Shown in pieces: positions 34,855-44,291 of a stretch of DNA of 64,000 nucleotides. The notes under the pieces were generated by a model. It ran no database searches and was not told where the DNA came from. It saw only the letters and a program-made list of their open reading frames with translations. The stretch lies in assembly GCF_026344135.1 (NCBI RefSeq), contig NZ_JAPKNA010000003.1, forward strand, positions 1 through 64,000, given 5' to 3'. The position numbers and the translations under genes were made by a program. Positions within the stretch are counted from its first letter, which is position 1. Every line of letters begins with the position of its first letter. Source of the stretch: Alcaligenes parafaecalis. GTDB lineage: Bacteria; Pseudomonadota; Gammaproteobacteria; Burkholderiales; Burkholderiaceae_B.

Positions 34855-34909
34855 AATGCTGTCATGGTGTCGGGCTTCATTGCCCGCGAGACTGAAAAAA
34901 ACGCTGGGC

Positions 34910-36070
34910 TTAGCGACCCAGAAATTGCCCCAGACGGCTGATTGCTTCTTGCAAGCGATCCATACCCGTCGCGTAGGATAATCGCAGGGTGTGAGGAGCG
35001 TGAAAGGTGCCGAAGTCCCGGCCTGGCACAGCAGCTACACCCGCTTCATGCAAAAGCTGCTGCGAGAAAGCATCGCTGTCCTGACTGTACTCACGAATAT
35101 CCGTATAGATATAGAAGGCGCCATCCGGGCGGACGGGCACGCGCAGGCCCAGACGCTCCAGCTCGGGCAGCAAGTAGTCCCGACGCTGCTTGAAGGCCAG
35201 ACGGCGTTCTTCGTAAATGGCCATGGTTTCAGGCTCAAAGCAGGCCAGGGCAGCATGTTGAGCCAAAGAGGGCGCACAAATCGCCAGACTGGCCGCCATG
35301 CGCTCGCAGGCTTCCGTCATCCAGGTAGGCAGGATCAACCAGCCCAGACGCCAGCCCGTCATGTGGAAGTACTTGGAAAAGCTATTGATAACAATAATGT
35401 CCTGATCCAGGGTCAAGGCGCTGAGTGGTGCCTCTTCATAAAACAGCCCCAGATAAATTTCGTCCATGATGATGAAGCCATCACGGGCGCGCACTTCCTT
35501 GATCAGCTCTTGCAGGGCGGGACGGGAAATCGTCGCACCAGTAGGATTGTTGGGCGAAGCAATCAGAACACCACGGGTCTTGGGACCCCAATGCTCGCGA
35601 ATGTGCTGGGCGCTTAGCTGAAAGCGTTCTTCAGCCGAGGCCGGGATCAGTCGTGCTGTGCCACCCGCCGCCATGATGAAGTTCTGGTTGGCCGGGTAGG
35701 ACGGATCAGGCATCAACACTTCGTCGCCGGGATTGATCAGGGCCAGCGTAGCCAGAGACAAGGCACCCGAGGCGCCCGCCGTCACCACGATACGGGAAGG
35801 GTCGACACGGGCCTGGAACTGCTGCTCGTAATACAGGGCGATGCGTTCACGCAAGGCCGTCAGACCGGCAGGGGCGGTGTATTGGCTTAAGCCTTGGTTG
35901 CTGGCCTGATGCAGGGCATCGACCACGGCTTGAGGGGCGGTGAAGTCCGGCTCGCCTATGCCCAGGCTGATAATGTCGCGGCCGGTGGCCTTCAGGGCAT
36001 TGGCCTGTTTGAAGAGTTCAACTGCATGAAAAGGAAGAACGTGTTCGGTACGACTGGCGAGGCGGGACAT
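34910..36070 (-). CDS. Pyridoxal-phosphate aminotransferase (class I/II)
   Basis: 386 residues of the fold type I aminotransferase family. The PLP lysine is K233 in NSFSKYFHMTGWRLGW; other signatures are GIGEPDF, SQYTAPAGL, ASPNNPTGAT and the C-terminal RLSYAT arginine. Typical of the group that includes AlaC-like and aspartate/aromatic aminotransferases; the donor and acceptor are not fixed by sequence. The start has no strong ribosome site. Confidence 0.88.
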   Translation of the reverse strand: MSRLASRTEHVLPFHAVELFKQANALKATGRDIISLGIGEPDFTAPQAVVDALHQASNQGLSQYTAPAGLTALRERIALYYEQQFQARVDPSRIVVTAGASGALSLATLALINPGDEVLMPDPSYPANQNFIMAAGGTARLIPASAEERFQLSAQHIREHWGPKTRGVLIASPNNPTGATISRPALQELIKEVRARDGFIIMDEIYLGLFYEEAPLSALTLDQDIIVINSFSKYFHMTGWRLGWLILPTWMTEACERMAASLAICAPSLAQHAALACFEPETMAIYEERRLAFKQRRDYLLPELERLGLRVPVRPDGAFYIYTDIREYSQDSDAFSQQLLHEAGVAAVPGRDFGTFHAPHTLRLSYATGMDRLQEAISRLGQFLGR

Positions 36071-36212
36071 ACGGCAAATCTCGGGTAAAAAGTGTATTGT
36101 AGGACCTTGCTCAAAAGGGCGTCAGGTGGCTGTGGCATGTGCGTGTGCTCGATGGGGGCGCAAACCGGCGGGCCAGTGAGACTCAAGTTTAGGTTTGTTG
36201 CAGGAAAAGTCT

Positions 36213-37112
36213 ATGGTTTCTTCGTCGCGGCGTGCATTTTTGATGGGGCGTCGTCCCCCCCAGACGGCTTGGCAGACATTTTGTTCGCGCCTGAAAGCCC
36301 GAGTTCAGGGTGAGTGGTCCGAACTCAACGCTGAACCGCATCATGAACAGGCTCGTCTGGAGCCTGCTTCCAGTGCGGACGTACATATGGTGTTGACGCT
36401 GGCCGCCGAGTACGGTGTGACGGTGTGTCTGGAAGGTGTGCCGCAGGCTAGTGAAACCGATGGCCCCATGATTGTTCTGGCCCCAGGCCGACAAATGGCT
36501 CGTTGTGATCGTCTAGAACCGAATTCCAATCGCTGGTTTGTTCAGCCCGGCTGCCTGCTGGGCGAGATGGAAGCCAAAGGTTTTCAAGGTCTGGCCAATG
36601 CTCCGGCTGGGATGACTGTCGCCGCCTGGTTGGCCGACCGGCGTCAGCATGACTGGCCTACAGGTCGTACGGCTTTGTCCGGTGTCTTGCATTGCTCGGT
36701 GATTCTGGCCGACAACACGCAAGCTGCTCTGGGTCCTTTTGGGCAGGAAAATCGCAATCCGCTTGATAGCTTGCGAATGCAGCAATTGATTCCTGCTCTG
36801 TTCCAACTGATGGGCGACTCTGAAACCCAGACCCTGCGACAAGAGCAGTGGCCCTGCCGTTACCGTCTGGATGCGCTGGAGCCGGTGGAGGGCGAGGGGA
36901 TCAATCTGGCTCATTTGATGTTGGGTCACGGCGGTGATTTGGCCTGGGTGGAATGGCTGGTGCTGGATGATGCCGTGTTAAGCGGCTCGGACCCGCAAGA
37001 CTGGTCCTGGCCGAATCAGGAGCAGTCCTGGCAGGCTCAGGATGTGGATAGCCGCATCAAAGCCCTGTTTGATCCTGCGGACCGATTCTCCTATCCAGGC
37101 CAGACGCTATAA
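36213..37112 (+). CDS. Degenerate FAD-linked-oxidase-like protein with twin-Arg motif
   Basis: 299 residues from the ATG at 36213, which has AGGA 8 nt upstream. It starts SSRRAFLMGRR, resembling a Tat motif, but no hydrophobic segment follows, so export is doubtful. The rest resembles the substrate and C-terminal parts of GlcD-type FAD-linked oxidases: ADVHMVLTLAAEYGV, APGRQMARCDRLE, FVQPGCLLGEM and the C-terminal DSRIKALFDPADRFSYPGQTL. The usual glycine-rich flavin-binding core looks shortened. It may be a remnant, a regulatory homologue, or a small oxidase-like protein. It is followed by maeB after 228 nt. Confidence 0.5.
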   Translation: MVSSSRRAFLMGRRPPQTAWQTFCSRLKARVQGEWSELNAEPHHEQARLEPASSADVHMVLTLAAEYGVTVCLEGVPQASETDGPMIVLAPGRQMARCDRLEPNSNRWFVQPGCLLGEMEAKGFQGLANAPAGMTVAAWLADRRQHDWPTGRTALSGVLHCSVILADNTQAALGPFGQENRNPLDSLRMQQLIPALFQLMGDSETQTLRQEQWPCRYRLDALEPVEGEGINLAHLMLGHGGDLAWVEWLVLDDAVLSGSDPQDWSWPNQEQSWQAQDVDSRIKALFDPADRFSYPGQTL

Positions 37113-37130
37113 GTTTGTCCAGGCCTGCGC

Positions 37131-37161
37131 TTGACCCATGTTGTAACTCAAGGGCTAGAAT
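37131..37161 (+). promoter_or_regulatory. Candidate maeB promoter
   Basis: TTGACC (37131-37136) and TAGAAT (37156-37161) are good -35 and -10 boxes but spaced 19 nt apart, slightly long. The transcript would have a 5' leader of about 170 nt before the maeB ATG. No leader peptide is obvious in it. Confidence 0.45.
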
Positions 37162-37340
37162 GGTCCTTGCTTTGGCCCTGGAGGCCGAGCAAGGCGACTG
37201 GAGCACAGGAGACAAGAACGGCATTCAGCGACAGGAAGTTTGGGCAAGCCAGGAGCTTGTTTGAATTGGCGCTGACAGGCGACGGTGACTTTCTGGCGAT
37301 TCCGGTCCGTTTTAAATGGATTTTTGGGTAGGAATACAGC

Positions 37341-39635
37341 ATGGACGCCAATTTTCGGAAAGCAGCCCTGGAATATCACGAACAGGGCAGGCCCGGAAAA
37401 CTCTCGGTCACGCCGACCAAGCAACTGTCAAACCAGCGAGATCTGGCGCTGGCGTATTCGCCTGGAGTTGCGGCGGCCTGCGAGGAAATCGTCAATGATC
37501 CGCAAAATGCGTTCCGTTATACCGGTCGGGGCAATCTGGTTGGAGTGATCTCCAACGGTACCGCCGTGTTGGGCCTGGGCAATATTGGCCCTCTGGCTGC
37601 CAAACCGGTCATGGAAGGCAAGGCCGTGCTGTTCAAGAGCTTTGCGGGTCTGGATGTCTTTGATATCGAAATCAATGAAACCGACCCCGACAAGCTGGTC
37701 GATATTATTGCGGGCCTGGAGCCGACCTTTGGCGGCATCAATCTGGAAGACATCAAAGCGCCCGAGTGCTTCGAGGTAGAGCGCAAGCTGCGCCAGCGCA
37801 TGAGCATTCCTGTTTTTCACGACGACCAGCATGGCACGGCCATTTGCGTGACCGCGGCCTTTCTGAATGGCCTGAGCGTGGTGGAAAAAGACATCAAGCA
37901 GGTCAAGGTGGTGACGTCCGGGGCCGGTGCTGCCGCGCTGGCTTGCCTGGACCTGATGATTGATATGGGCCTGCCGCTGGAAAATATCTGGGTGACGGAT
38001 ATTGATGGCGTGTTGTACGAAGGCCGTCCCGGTAATCCGGTGCCCGAGCTGGCTCGTTTTGCCAAACAGACCGACGCCCGTACCTTGAGTGACGTAATTG
38101 ATGGGGCTGATGTGTTTCTGGGCTTGTCCGCCGGTGGCGTGCTCAAGCCCGAAATGCTGAAGAACATGGCTCCCCGGCCCTTGATTCTGGCCTTGGCCAA
38201 TCCGAATCCCGAGATCCTGCCTGAAGACGCTCACGCCGTGCGTGACGATGTGGTCATGGCAACGGGCCGTTCGGACTACCCGAATCAGGTCAATAACGTG
38301 CTGTGCTTCCCGTACATTTTCCGTGGTGCGCTGGATGTAGGCGCCACCACGATTACGCGTGGTATGGAAAAAGCCGCTGTGCTGGCGATTTGCCAACTGG
38401 CTCGCGAAGAGCAGGACGAAGGCGTGGCTGCTGCTTATGGATTGGAGGAAGTCTCTTTCGGTCCGTCTTTCTTTATTCCCCGCCCCTTTGACTCGCGCCT
38501 GATCGTGCGTATTGCACCGGCTGTGGCCAAGGCGGCCATGGAAGAGGGCGTGGCCACCAGGCCGATTGCGGACCTGAAGAGCTATATCTATCAGCTACGC
38601 CAGTTCGTTTACAAGTCCGGCTCCTTCATGAAGCCGATTTACTCCTTGGCCCGTGGACTGGTGCAGGACGGGGCTAAATCGCGCGTGGTCTTTAGCGAAG
38701 GCGAGGACGAGCGTGTATTGCGCGCCGTGCAGATTATTGTGGACGAAGGTCTGGCGACCCCCATTCTGGTGGGCCGTCCTGCCGTTTTGCAACAGCGTAT
38801 TGAGCGCTATGGCTTGCGGCTGCGTCTGGGTATTGATGTGGAAGTGACCAACCCCGAGCAGGATGATCGCTTTCACCGCTACTGGACCAGTTACTGGGAA
38901 ATCATGTCGCGTCGCGGTATCAGTAAAGAGATGGCGCGTGTAGAAATGCGCCGTCGCCCGACCTTGATCGGCGCCATGATGCTGCATCTGGGCGATGCCG
39001 ATGGCATGATCTGCGGCACCGTGGGCCGTTACGAGAACCACCTGGAACTGGTGGATCAGGTAATCGGTAAAGCACCGGGTGTGCAGACCTATGCCGCCAT
39101 GAATATTTTGCTGCTCAGCGAACGTACCGTGGCCTTGACGGATACGCACGTCAACCACGATCCCGATTCGGATCAGGTGGCAGAAATTACCTTGGCGGCG
39201 GCACGCAAGATGCGCCAGTTCAATATCGAGCCCAAGGTGGCTTTGCTGTCCAGCTCCAACTTTGGCACAAACGATTCGCCAGCCGCTGTCACCATGCGCG
39301 GTGCGCTGGAGCGTGTGCGCAAGCTGGACCCCAGTCTGGAAGTGGATGGGGAAATGCATGGCGACTGCGCGCTGGATGAAAAAGCCCGCCATCAAATCCT
39401 GCCGACTTCGGCCTTGAGCGGCGAGGCCAATTTGCTGGTCTGCCCGAACGTGGAAGCAGGCAATATTGCCTACAACCTGCTCAAGACGGCAGCGGGCGGT
39501 AACGTGGCCATCGGTCCCTTCTTGTTGGGCGCACGGGCACCGGTACACATCATGACGTCCACCTCCTCGGTGCGCCGTATCGTCAATATGACGGCGGTGA
39601 CGGTGGTGGATGCCAACGTCGCTACTGAAGGCTGA
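37341..39635 (+). CDS. maeB: NADP-dependent malic enzyme (MaeB type, with phosphotransacetylase-like domain)
   Basis: Converts malate to pyruvate + CO2 with NADP reduction. 764 residues in three parts: malic enzyme N-terminal and NAD-binding domains (about 15-420; SPGVAAACEEI, VFHDDQHGTAI, GAGAAALACLDLMI), and a phosphotransacetylase-like C-terminal domain (about 430-760; VFSEGEDERVLRAVQI), which in MaeB is regulatory and not catalytic. The length is that of E. coli MaeB (759). The fusion is standard, not a defect. It links the TCA cycle with gluconeogenesis and NADPH supply, important in an organism growing on organic acids. Confidence 0.97.
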   Translation: MDANFRKAALEYHEQGRPGKLSVTPTKQLSNQRDLALAYSPGVAAACEEIVNDPQNAFRYTGRGNLVGVISNGTAVLGLGNIGPLAAKPVMEGKAVLFKSFAGLDVFDIEINETDPDKLVDIIAGLEPTFGGINLEDIKAPECFEVERKLRQRMSIPVFHDDQHGTAICVTAAFLNGLSVVEKDIKQVKVVTSGAGAAALACLDLMIDMGLPLENIWVTDIDGVLYEGRPGNPVPELARFAKQTDARTLSDVIDGADVFLGLSAGGVLKPEMLKNMAPRPLILALANPNPEILPEDAHAVRDDVVMATGRSDYPNQVNNVLCFPYIFRGALDVGATTITRGMEKAAVLAICQLAREEQDEGVAAAYGLEEVSFGPSFFIPRPFDSRLIVRIAPAVAKAAMEEGVATRPIADLKSYIYQLRQFVYKSGSFMKPIYSLARGLVQDGAKSRVVFSEGEDERVLRAVQIIVDEGLATPILVGRPAVLQQRIERYGLRLRLGIDVEVTNPEQDDRFHRYWTSYWEIMSRRGISKEMARVEMRRRPTLIGAMMLHLGDADGMICGTVGRYENHLELVDQVIGKAPGVQTYAAMNILLLSERTVALTDTHVNHDPDSDQVAEITLAAARKMRQFNIEPKVALLSSSNFGTNDSPAAVTMRGALERVRKLDPSLEVDGEMHGDCALDEKARHQILPTSALSGEANLLVCPNVEAGNIAYNLLKTAAGGNVAIGPFLLGARAPVHIMTSTSSVRRIVNMTAVTVVDANVATEG

Positions 39636-39643
39636 TACTTATC

Positions 39644-40840
39644 ATGATCCAGCGCTCTCCCGCTCCTGTGGCATTAATTTTGAATGGGGGCGGTGCGCGC
39701 GGTGCGTATCAGGCCGGGGTGTTGGCCGGTTTGCTGGAGCTGCTGGACGCTGATCGCAACCCTCAGTTTCGCAATCCCTTCGATATTATTTGTGGCTCTT
39801 CGGCAGGCTCCATCAATGCTGCCGGATTAGCTTGCCGCGCTGACAAGCCTCACGAGGCTGTCGACCATATACAACAGCTATGGGGCTCGTTGCGCACCAA
39901 CGATATTTTTCATGCTGACCCTTTGCAGTTGCTGGCGACCAGTGTGCACTGGGTGGCCACGCTGGCCTTGGGCTGGCTGGCCCCGCGTCTGCGTGACCAT
40001 GTGCCGCACTCCATGCTGGACAATTCACCGTTGCGCGACCTGCTGGAAGAGAGCCTGGACTTCGATCGTTTGCAGCGCAATCTGGCCCAGCAGCATGTGG
40101 GAGCGCTGGCGATTACGGCTGCGGCTTACACCACGGGCGAGCACCTGACTTTCTACCAGTCCGACGAGCGTATCCGGCCCTGGTCCCGCAATCTGCGCCG
40201 TGCCATCCCTGGGGTGATCGGGGTGGACCACCTGATGGCCTCCAGTGCGATTCCCTTCATGTTTCCGGCCCAGTCCCTGCAAGTGAGCAAGCAAACCCAG
40301 TGGTGCGGGGACGGGACGATGCGTCAGTTGGCCCCCATCAGCCCGGCCATTCATCTGGGGGCGCACAAGGTGCTGATTGTGGGCACCGGATACGCGGACA
40401 ACACTTATCACGAGCAGGAATGCAAAGATCCGCCATACCCCTCTTTGGCGCAGATCAGTGGCTATGCTTTATCCAACATATTCCTCGATAGTGTGTCAAC
40501 GGATATTGAGCGTATGGAACGCATCAATACATTGCTTGCCTATATGCCTGCAAATGTATTACAAAGCCAATCGCTGCGTCCTGTCAGCACGTTTGCCATC
40601 ACTCCCAGCCGCTCGCTGGATGAAATTGCCACCCGGCATATTCATCAGATGCCAACTGCTGCACGTACCCTATTTCGAGTACTTGGTGTATCTTCAAAGT
40701 CCGGTCCGACCACAGGCGGCGCATTAATTTCATACTTGTTATTCGAGTCCGGCTACACCCAAGAGCTGATCGAGTTAGGAAAGACCGATACCATGAGTCG
40801 TCGTGAAGAAGTGTTAGCGTTTTTTAAGGAAGCGTCCTGA
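39644..40840 (+). CDS. Patatin-like phospholipase
   Basis: 398-residue serine lipase with the patatin fold. The oxyanion-hole motif is GGGARG (15-20), the nucleophile elbow is GSSAG with S53, and the catalytic Asp is D223 in GDGTM, where the usual DGG/DGA is DGT. No signal peptide, so probably cytoplasmic or membrane-associated. It starts 8 nt after maeB and overlaps the barstar gene by one base, suggesting a maeB-patatin-barstar transcript. The substrate is unknown. Confidence 0.88.
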   Translation: MIQRSPAPVALILNGGGARGAYQAGVLAGLLELLDADRNPQFRNPFDIICGSSAGSINAAGLACRADKPHEAVDHIQQLWGSLRTNDIFHADPLQLLATSVHWVATLALGWLAPRLRDHVPHSMLDNSPLRDLLEESLDFDRLQRNLAQQHVGALAITAAAYTTGEHLTFYQSDERIRPWSRNLRRAIPGVIGVDHLMASSAIPFMFPAQSLQVSKQTQWCGDGTMRQLAPISPAIHLGAHKVLIVGTGYADNTYHEQECKDPPYPSLAQISGYALSNIFLDSVSTDIERMERINTLLAYMPANVLQSQSLRPVSTFAITPSRSLDEIATRHIHQMPTAARTLFRVLGVSSKSGPTTGGALISYLLFESGYTQELIELGKTDTMSRREEVLAFFKEAS

Positions 40841-41307
40841 TGAGCCAATCCCTGACTTTGCAAGAAGCTTTGCAACAAGGCGGTGTGCTCGACGCAACGG
40901 GCCTGACGGCTGCTGATTTTCTGGAGCAGGCACAGGACCAGGGGCTTACCGCCCTGGAAGTAAGTTGCGATCGTGCGCGCAATCGTTCTGCTGTGCTGCG
41001 AGCAGTCGCCAAGGCTGTCGATTACCCTGAATTTTTTGGTGGCAATCTGGATGCGCTCTACGATTGCCTGTGTGACACCGTGCTGGATCAGAAAGCAGGC
41101 CTGGCCCTGTGGCTGGACAATCTGCACAGTGGTGATCCTGCATTGGAAAAAGACGCCCAGGCTATTTTGGGTGTGTGTGAAGATGTGCAAGCCTGGGCCT
41201 CGAATAACGAGCGCCTGTTTGTATGTGCCGTTCTGCACGCTGGCAAGCATCCTGACCCTGAACCGGGTGAGACCCCTGCTTCCTACTCCAGCCAGGACGA
41301 GGAATAA
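40840..41307 (+). CDS. Barstar-family protein (orphan RNase inhibitor-like)
   Basis: 155 residues. The central part (about 50-130, ITLNFLVAIW-type fold signalled by YPEFFGGNLDALYDCL) carries the barstar signature in which FFGGNLDALYDCL supplies the barnase-binding helix. Barstar proteins inhibit secreted or toxic RNases. No barnase-like gene is next to it, so it is an orphan. Its ATG shares one base with the patatin stop (TGATG), a translational coupling. The tail after 130 is short and acidic. It converges on rsmE with only 3 nt between stops. Confidence 0.82.
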   Translation: MSQSLTLQEALQQGGVLDATGLTAADFLEQAQDQGLTALEVSCDRARNRSAVLRAVAKAVDYPEFFGGNLDALYDCLCDTVLDQKAGLALWLDNLHSGDPALEKDAQAILGVCEDVQAWASNNERLFVCAVLHAGKHPDPEPGETPASYSSQDEE

Positions 41308-41310
41308 GCC

Positions 41311-42039
41311 TTATTCCCAGCCTTGCAAGGCGCTGATCGCTGCTGTCAGCGCCAAGGCGGCGGTTTCGGTTCGCAGCACGCGGTGCCCGAAACGAATCGC
41401 CTGAGCCTGGGCACGTAGTGCCAGCTCTTGTTCTTCGGGCGACCAACCGCCCTCGGGGCCAATCAATATCGTCATGGCCTGATCTTGCGGCCCAATGGCT
41501 TGCGCCAACTGTTTGGGCGCATCGGGATCACAAAATAGATGTAGGCCGGTTTCGGCCTCGCGAAAATACTCAGCCAAGCTCAGCGGCGCGGTCAGTTCCA
41601 TGAGGCGGTTGCGGCCACATTGCTCGCTGGCCGATTCAATAACTCGTTGCCAATGGCTCATGCGCTTGACCTGTCGCTCTGCATTAAGTTGAAGCACGCT
41701 GCGCTGCGCCCGAATCGGGACGAAACGACTGACGCCCATTTCCACCGCTTTTTCGATAATCCAGTCCATCTTGTCGCTGGAGGCAATGCCTTGCAGCACG
41801 GTGATGCGGCCAGCCAGTTCACGCTCTGGGGTCTGGGCCGCACCCAGATCGGCATAGCCTTTCTTGCCGTCGATGCGCAAGGTGGCCGGATATTCCGTTC
41901 CCTGTCCATCAAACAGCACGATGTCCTGGCCGTCCTTCAATCGCAGGACCCGAATGGCGTGATGCGCCAGTGCTTCGGGCAGGGCGACCTCAGTGTCGGC
42001 CGTCAGGGCACAGGGGGAGTAGAAACGGGGAGTGGCCAT
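41311..42039 (-). CDS. rsmE: 16S rRNA (uracil1498-N3)-methyltransferase
   Basis: SPOUT-class methyltransferase that methylates U1498 of 16S rRNA. 242 residues: N-terminal PUA-like region and a C-terminal trefoil knot with ILIGPEGGWSPEEQEL and RFGHRVLRTETAALA, the SAM-binding loops. Length and motifs are normal. Confidence 0.95.
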   Translation of the reverse strand: MATPRFYSPCALTADTEVALPEALAHHAIRVLRLKDGQDIVLFDGQGTEYPATLRIDGKKGYADLGAAQTPERELAGRITVLQGIASSDKMDWIIEKAVEMGVSRFVPIRAQRSVLQLNAERQVKRMSHWQRVIESASEQCGRNRLMELTAPLSLAEYFREAETGLHLFCDPDAPKQLAQAIGPQDQAMTILIGPEGGWSPEEQELALRAQAQAIRFGHRVLRTETAALALTAAISALQGWE

Positions 42040-42233
42040 ATCAAGACACCATCAAGCATAAAAAACCGCACAAGCATACCGTACCCGAGCTTGGGGACGA
42101 AAGCGCAAGGCCCTAGGTCTAGTGGGGCCGATTTGGCGCCAGCGATGCTAAAATAGCGCGTTTTATAAACTAATCAGGGCCGTGAGCCGTCCGCTAGCCG
42201 GAATTGTCGCGCCGCCGCCCCAATGAGCTTCTA

Positions 42234-44279
42234 ATGGATATTGCGTCAGCCTCTGATAAAACCCTTGCCAATGCCATCCGTGCCTTGTCTATGGATGCCG
42301 TGCAACAAGCTAATTCGGGCCACCCCGGTGCGCCTATGGGCATGGCCGATATCGCCCAGGTTCTCTGGTCCCGACATCTGAAACACAACCCTGCCGACCC
42401 TGCCTGGTTTGATCGCGACCGTTTTGTGTTGTCAAACGGCCACGGTTCCATGCTGATCTACGCTTTGTTGCACCTTAGCGGCTACGACCTGCCCATGGAC
42501 GAGCTGCGCAACTTCCGTCAGATGCATTCGCGCACGCCGGGCCACCCTGAAGTGGGTATTACCTCGGGTGTGGAAACCACCACGGGTCCTTTGGGCCAGG
42601 GTCTGGGCAATGCCGTTGGTTTTGCACTGGCTGAAGCCTTGCTGGCGCGCGAGTTCAACCGCGAAGGCCACGATGTGGTCGATCACCTGACCTGGGTTTT
42701 TGCTGGCGACGGCTGTCTGATGGAAGGTATCTCGCACGAGGCTTGCTCTCTGGCCGGTACCTGGAAACTGTCCAAACTGGTCGTGATGTACGACGACAAC
42801 GGCATCTCCATCGACGGTAAGGTCGAGAACTGGTTTGGTGACGACACTCCCGCTCGTTTTGAAAGCTACGGCTGGAATGTGATCCGCGCCGTTGACGGCC
42901 ACGATGCCGCTTCGATCCACAACGCGATTGAACAGGCTCGCCGCAACGCGAAAGAGGGCACGGGTCCTACCCTGATTTGCTGCCGTACCGTGATCGGTAA
43001 GGGCGCTCCTAACGCTGCTGGTTCCGAGAAAGTCCACGGTGCTCCTCTGGGTGCTGATGAAATCGCCGCCACCCGTGCCGCGCTGGACTGGAACCACGGT
43101 CCGTTTGAAATTCCTCAGGAAGTCTACCAAGGCTGGGATTGCCGCGAAAAAGGCGGTGCTCAGCAGGCGGAATGGCAAAAGCGTTTTGACGCCTACAGCC
43201 AGGCTTACCCTGAATTGGCCGCCGAACTGGCCCGTCGTTTGAAAGGCGAACTGCCTGCCGACTACAGCGCCAAAGTACAGGCCTTTATTGAAGAAACTGC
43301 TCAGAAAGCGGAAACCATTGCATCGCGTAAAGCCTCGCAATTGGCAATCAGTGCCTTGGTCAATGTGCTGCCAGAAATGCTGGGCGGCTCGGCGGACCTG
43401 ACCGGCTCGAACTTCACCGACTGGAAGGGTGCCGAAGCCGTTCGCGCCCACGCCGACGGTGTGCATTTTGGTCGCCACATCAACTACGGTGTGCGTGAAT
43501 TCGGTATGGCCGCCATCATGAATGGTCTGGCTCTGCACGGTGGTTACCTGCCTTTTGGCGGCACCTTCCTGACTTTCTCCGACTACTCGCGCAATGCCAT
43601 CCGTATGGCTGCCCTGATGAAGCAGCGTGTTGTGCACGTATTCACCCACGACTCCATCGGTCTGGGCGAAGACGGTCCTACGCACCAGTCCATCGAGCAC
43701 GCCAACAGCCTGCGCCTGATCCCCAACCTGCACGTCTGGCGTCCTTGCGACACCACGGAAACTGCCGTGGCCTGGGCCTGCTCGGTCGAGCGTCCTACCA
43801 GCATTGGCATGGACGTACAGAACGGTGGTCCTAGCGCCTTGCTCTTGTCGCGCCAGAATTTGCCATTCGTCGAGCGCGATGCGCAAACCATTCAGAACAT
43901 CCGTCGTGGTGGCTACGTGCTGCGTGACGCGCAAGATGCGCGCGCCATCATCATGGCAACCGGCTCGGAAATCGGTTTGGCTCTGCAAGCTCAGGAACAA
44001 CTGGCTCAGCAAGGTATTGCGACCCGCGTGGTGTCCATGCCTTGTACCAACCTGTTCGACGCCCAGGACAAACAGTGGCGTGATCAAGTTTTGACTCCCG
44101 GTATCCCGCGTGTTGCGGTTGAAGCCGGTACGACAGGGCTGTGGTTCAAGTACGTGGGCCTGGAAGGCGCCGTGGTGGGTATTGATACCTACGGTGAATC
44201 TGCTCCGGCTGGCGTCCTGTTCAAGCATTTTGGTCTGACAGCAGAGAAGGTCGCTGAGGCCGTTCAAGAAATTTTGTAA
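42234..44279 (+). CDS. tkt: Transketolase
   Basis: Thiamine-diphosphate enzyme of the non-oxidative pentose phosphate pathway and Calvin-type interconversions. From the ATG at 42234, 681 residues. The frame is open from a TTG at 42204, but the alignment with TktA begins near LANAIRALSMDAVQQANSGHPGAPMGMADI. The ThDP motif GDGCLMEGISHE and the C-terminal transketolase region are complete. A TAAAAT box lies at 42149-42154; I did not find a convincing -35. It is followed by gap after 12 nt. Confidence 0.95.
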   Translation: MDIASASDKTLANAIRALSMDAVQQANSGHPGAPMGMADIAQVLWSRHLKHNPADPAWFDRDRFVLSNGHGSMLIYALLHLSGYDLPMDELRNFRQMHSRTPGHPEVGITSGVETTTGPLGQGLGNAVGFALAEALLAREFNREGHDVVDHLTWVFAGDGCLMEGISHEACSLAGTWKLSKLVVMYDDNGISIDGKVENWFGDDTPARFESYGWNVIRAVDGHDAASIHNAIEQARRNAKEGTGPTLICCRTVIGKGAPNAAGSEKVHGAPLGADEIAATRAALDWNHGPFEIPQEVYQGWDCREKGGAQQAEWQKRFDAYSQAYPELAAELARRLKGELPADYSAKVQAFIEETAQKAETIASRKASQLAISALVNVLPEMLGGSADLTGSNFTDWKGAEAVRAHADGVHFGRHINYGVREFGMAAIMNGLALHGGYLPFGGTFLTFSDYSRNAIRMAALMKQRVVHVFTHDSIGLGEDGPTHQSIEHANSLRLIPNLHVWRPCDTTETAVAWACSVERPTSIGMDVQNGGPSALLLSRQNLPFVERDAQTIQNIRRGGYVLRDAQDARAIIMATGSEIGLALQAQEQLAQQGIATRVVSMPCTNLFDAQDKQWRDQVLTPGIPRVAVEAGTTGLWFKYVGLEGAVVGIDTYGESAPAGVLFKHFGLTAEKVAEAVQEIL

Positions 44280-44291
44280 TTGGAGTCTGAT

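Noticed and set aside
37428..39548. Long antisense frames within maeB
   Set aside because: They are shadows of the malic enzyme; no start signals or domains.
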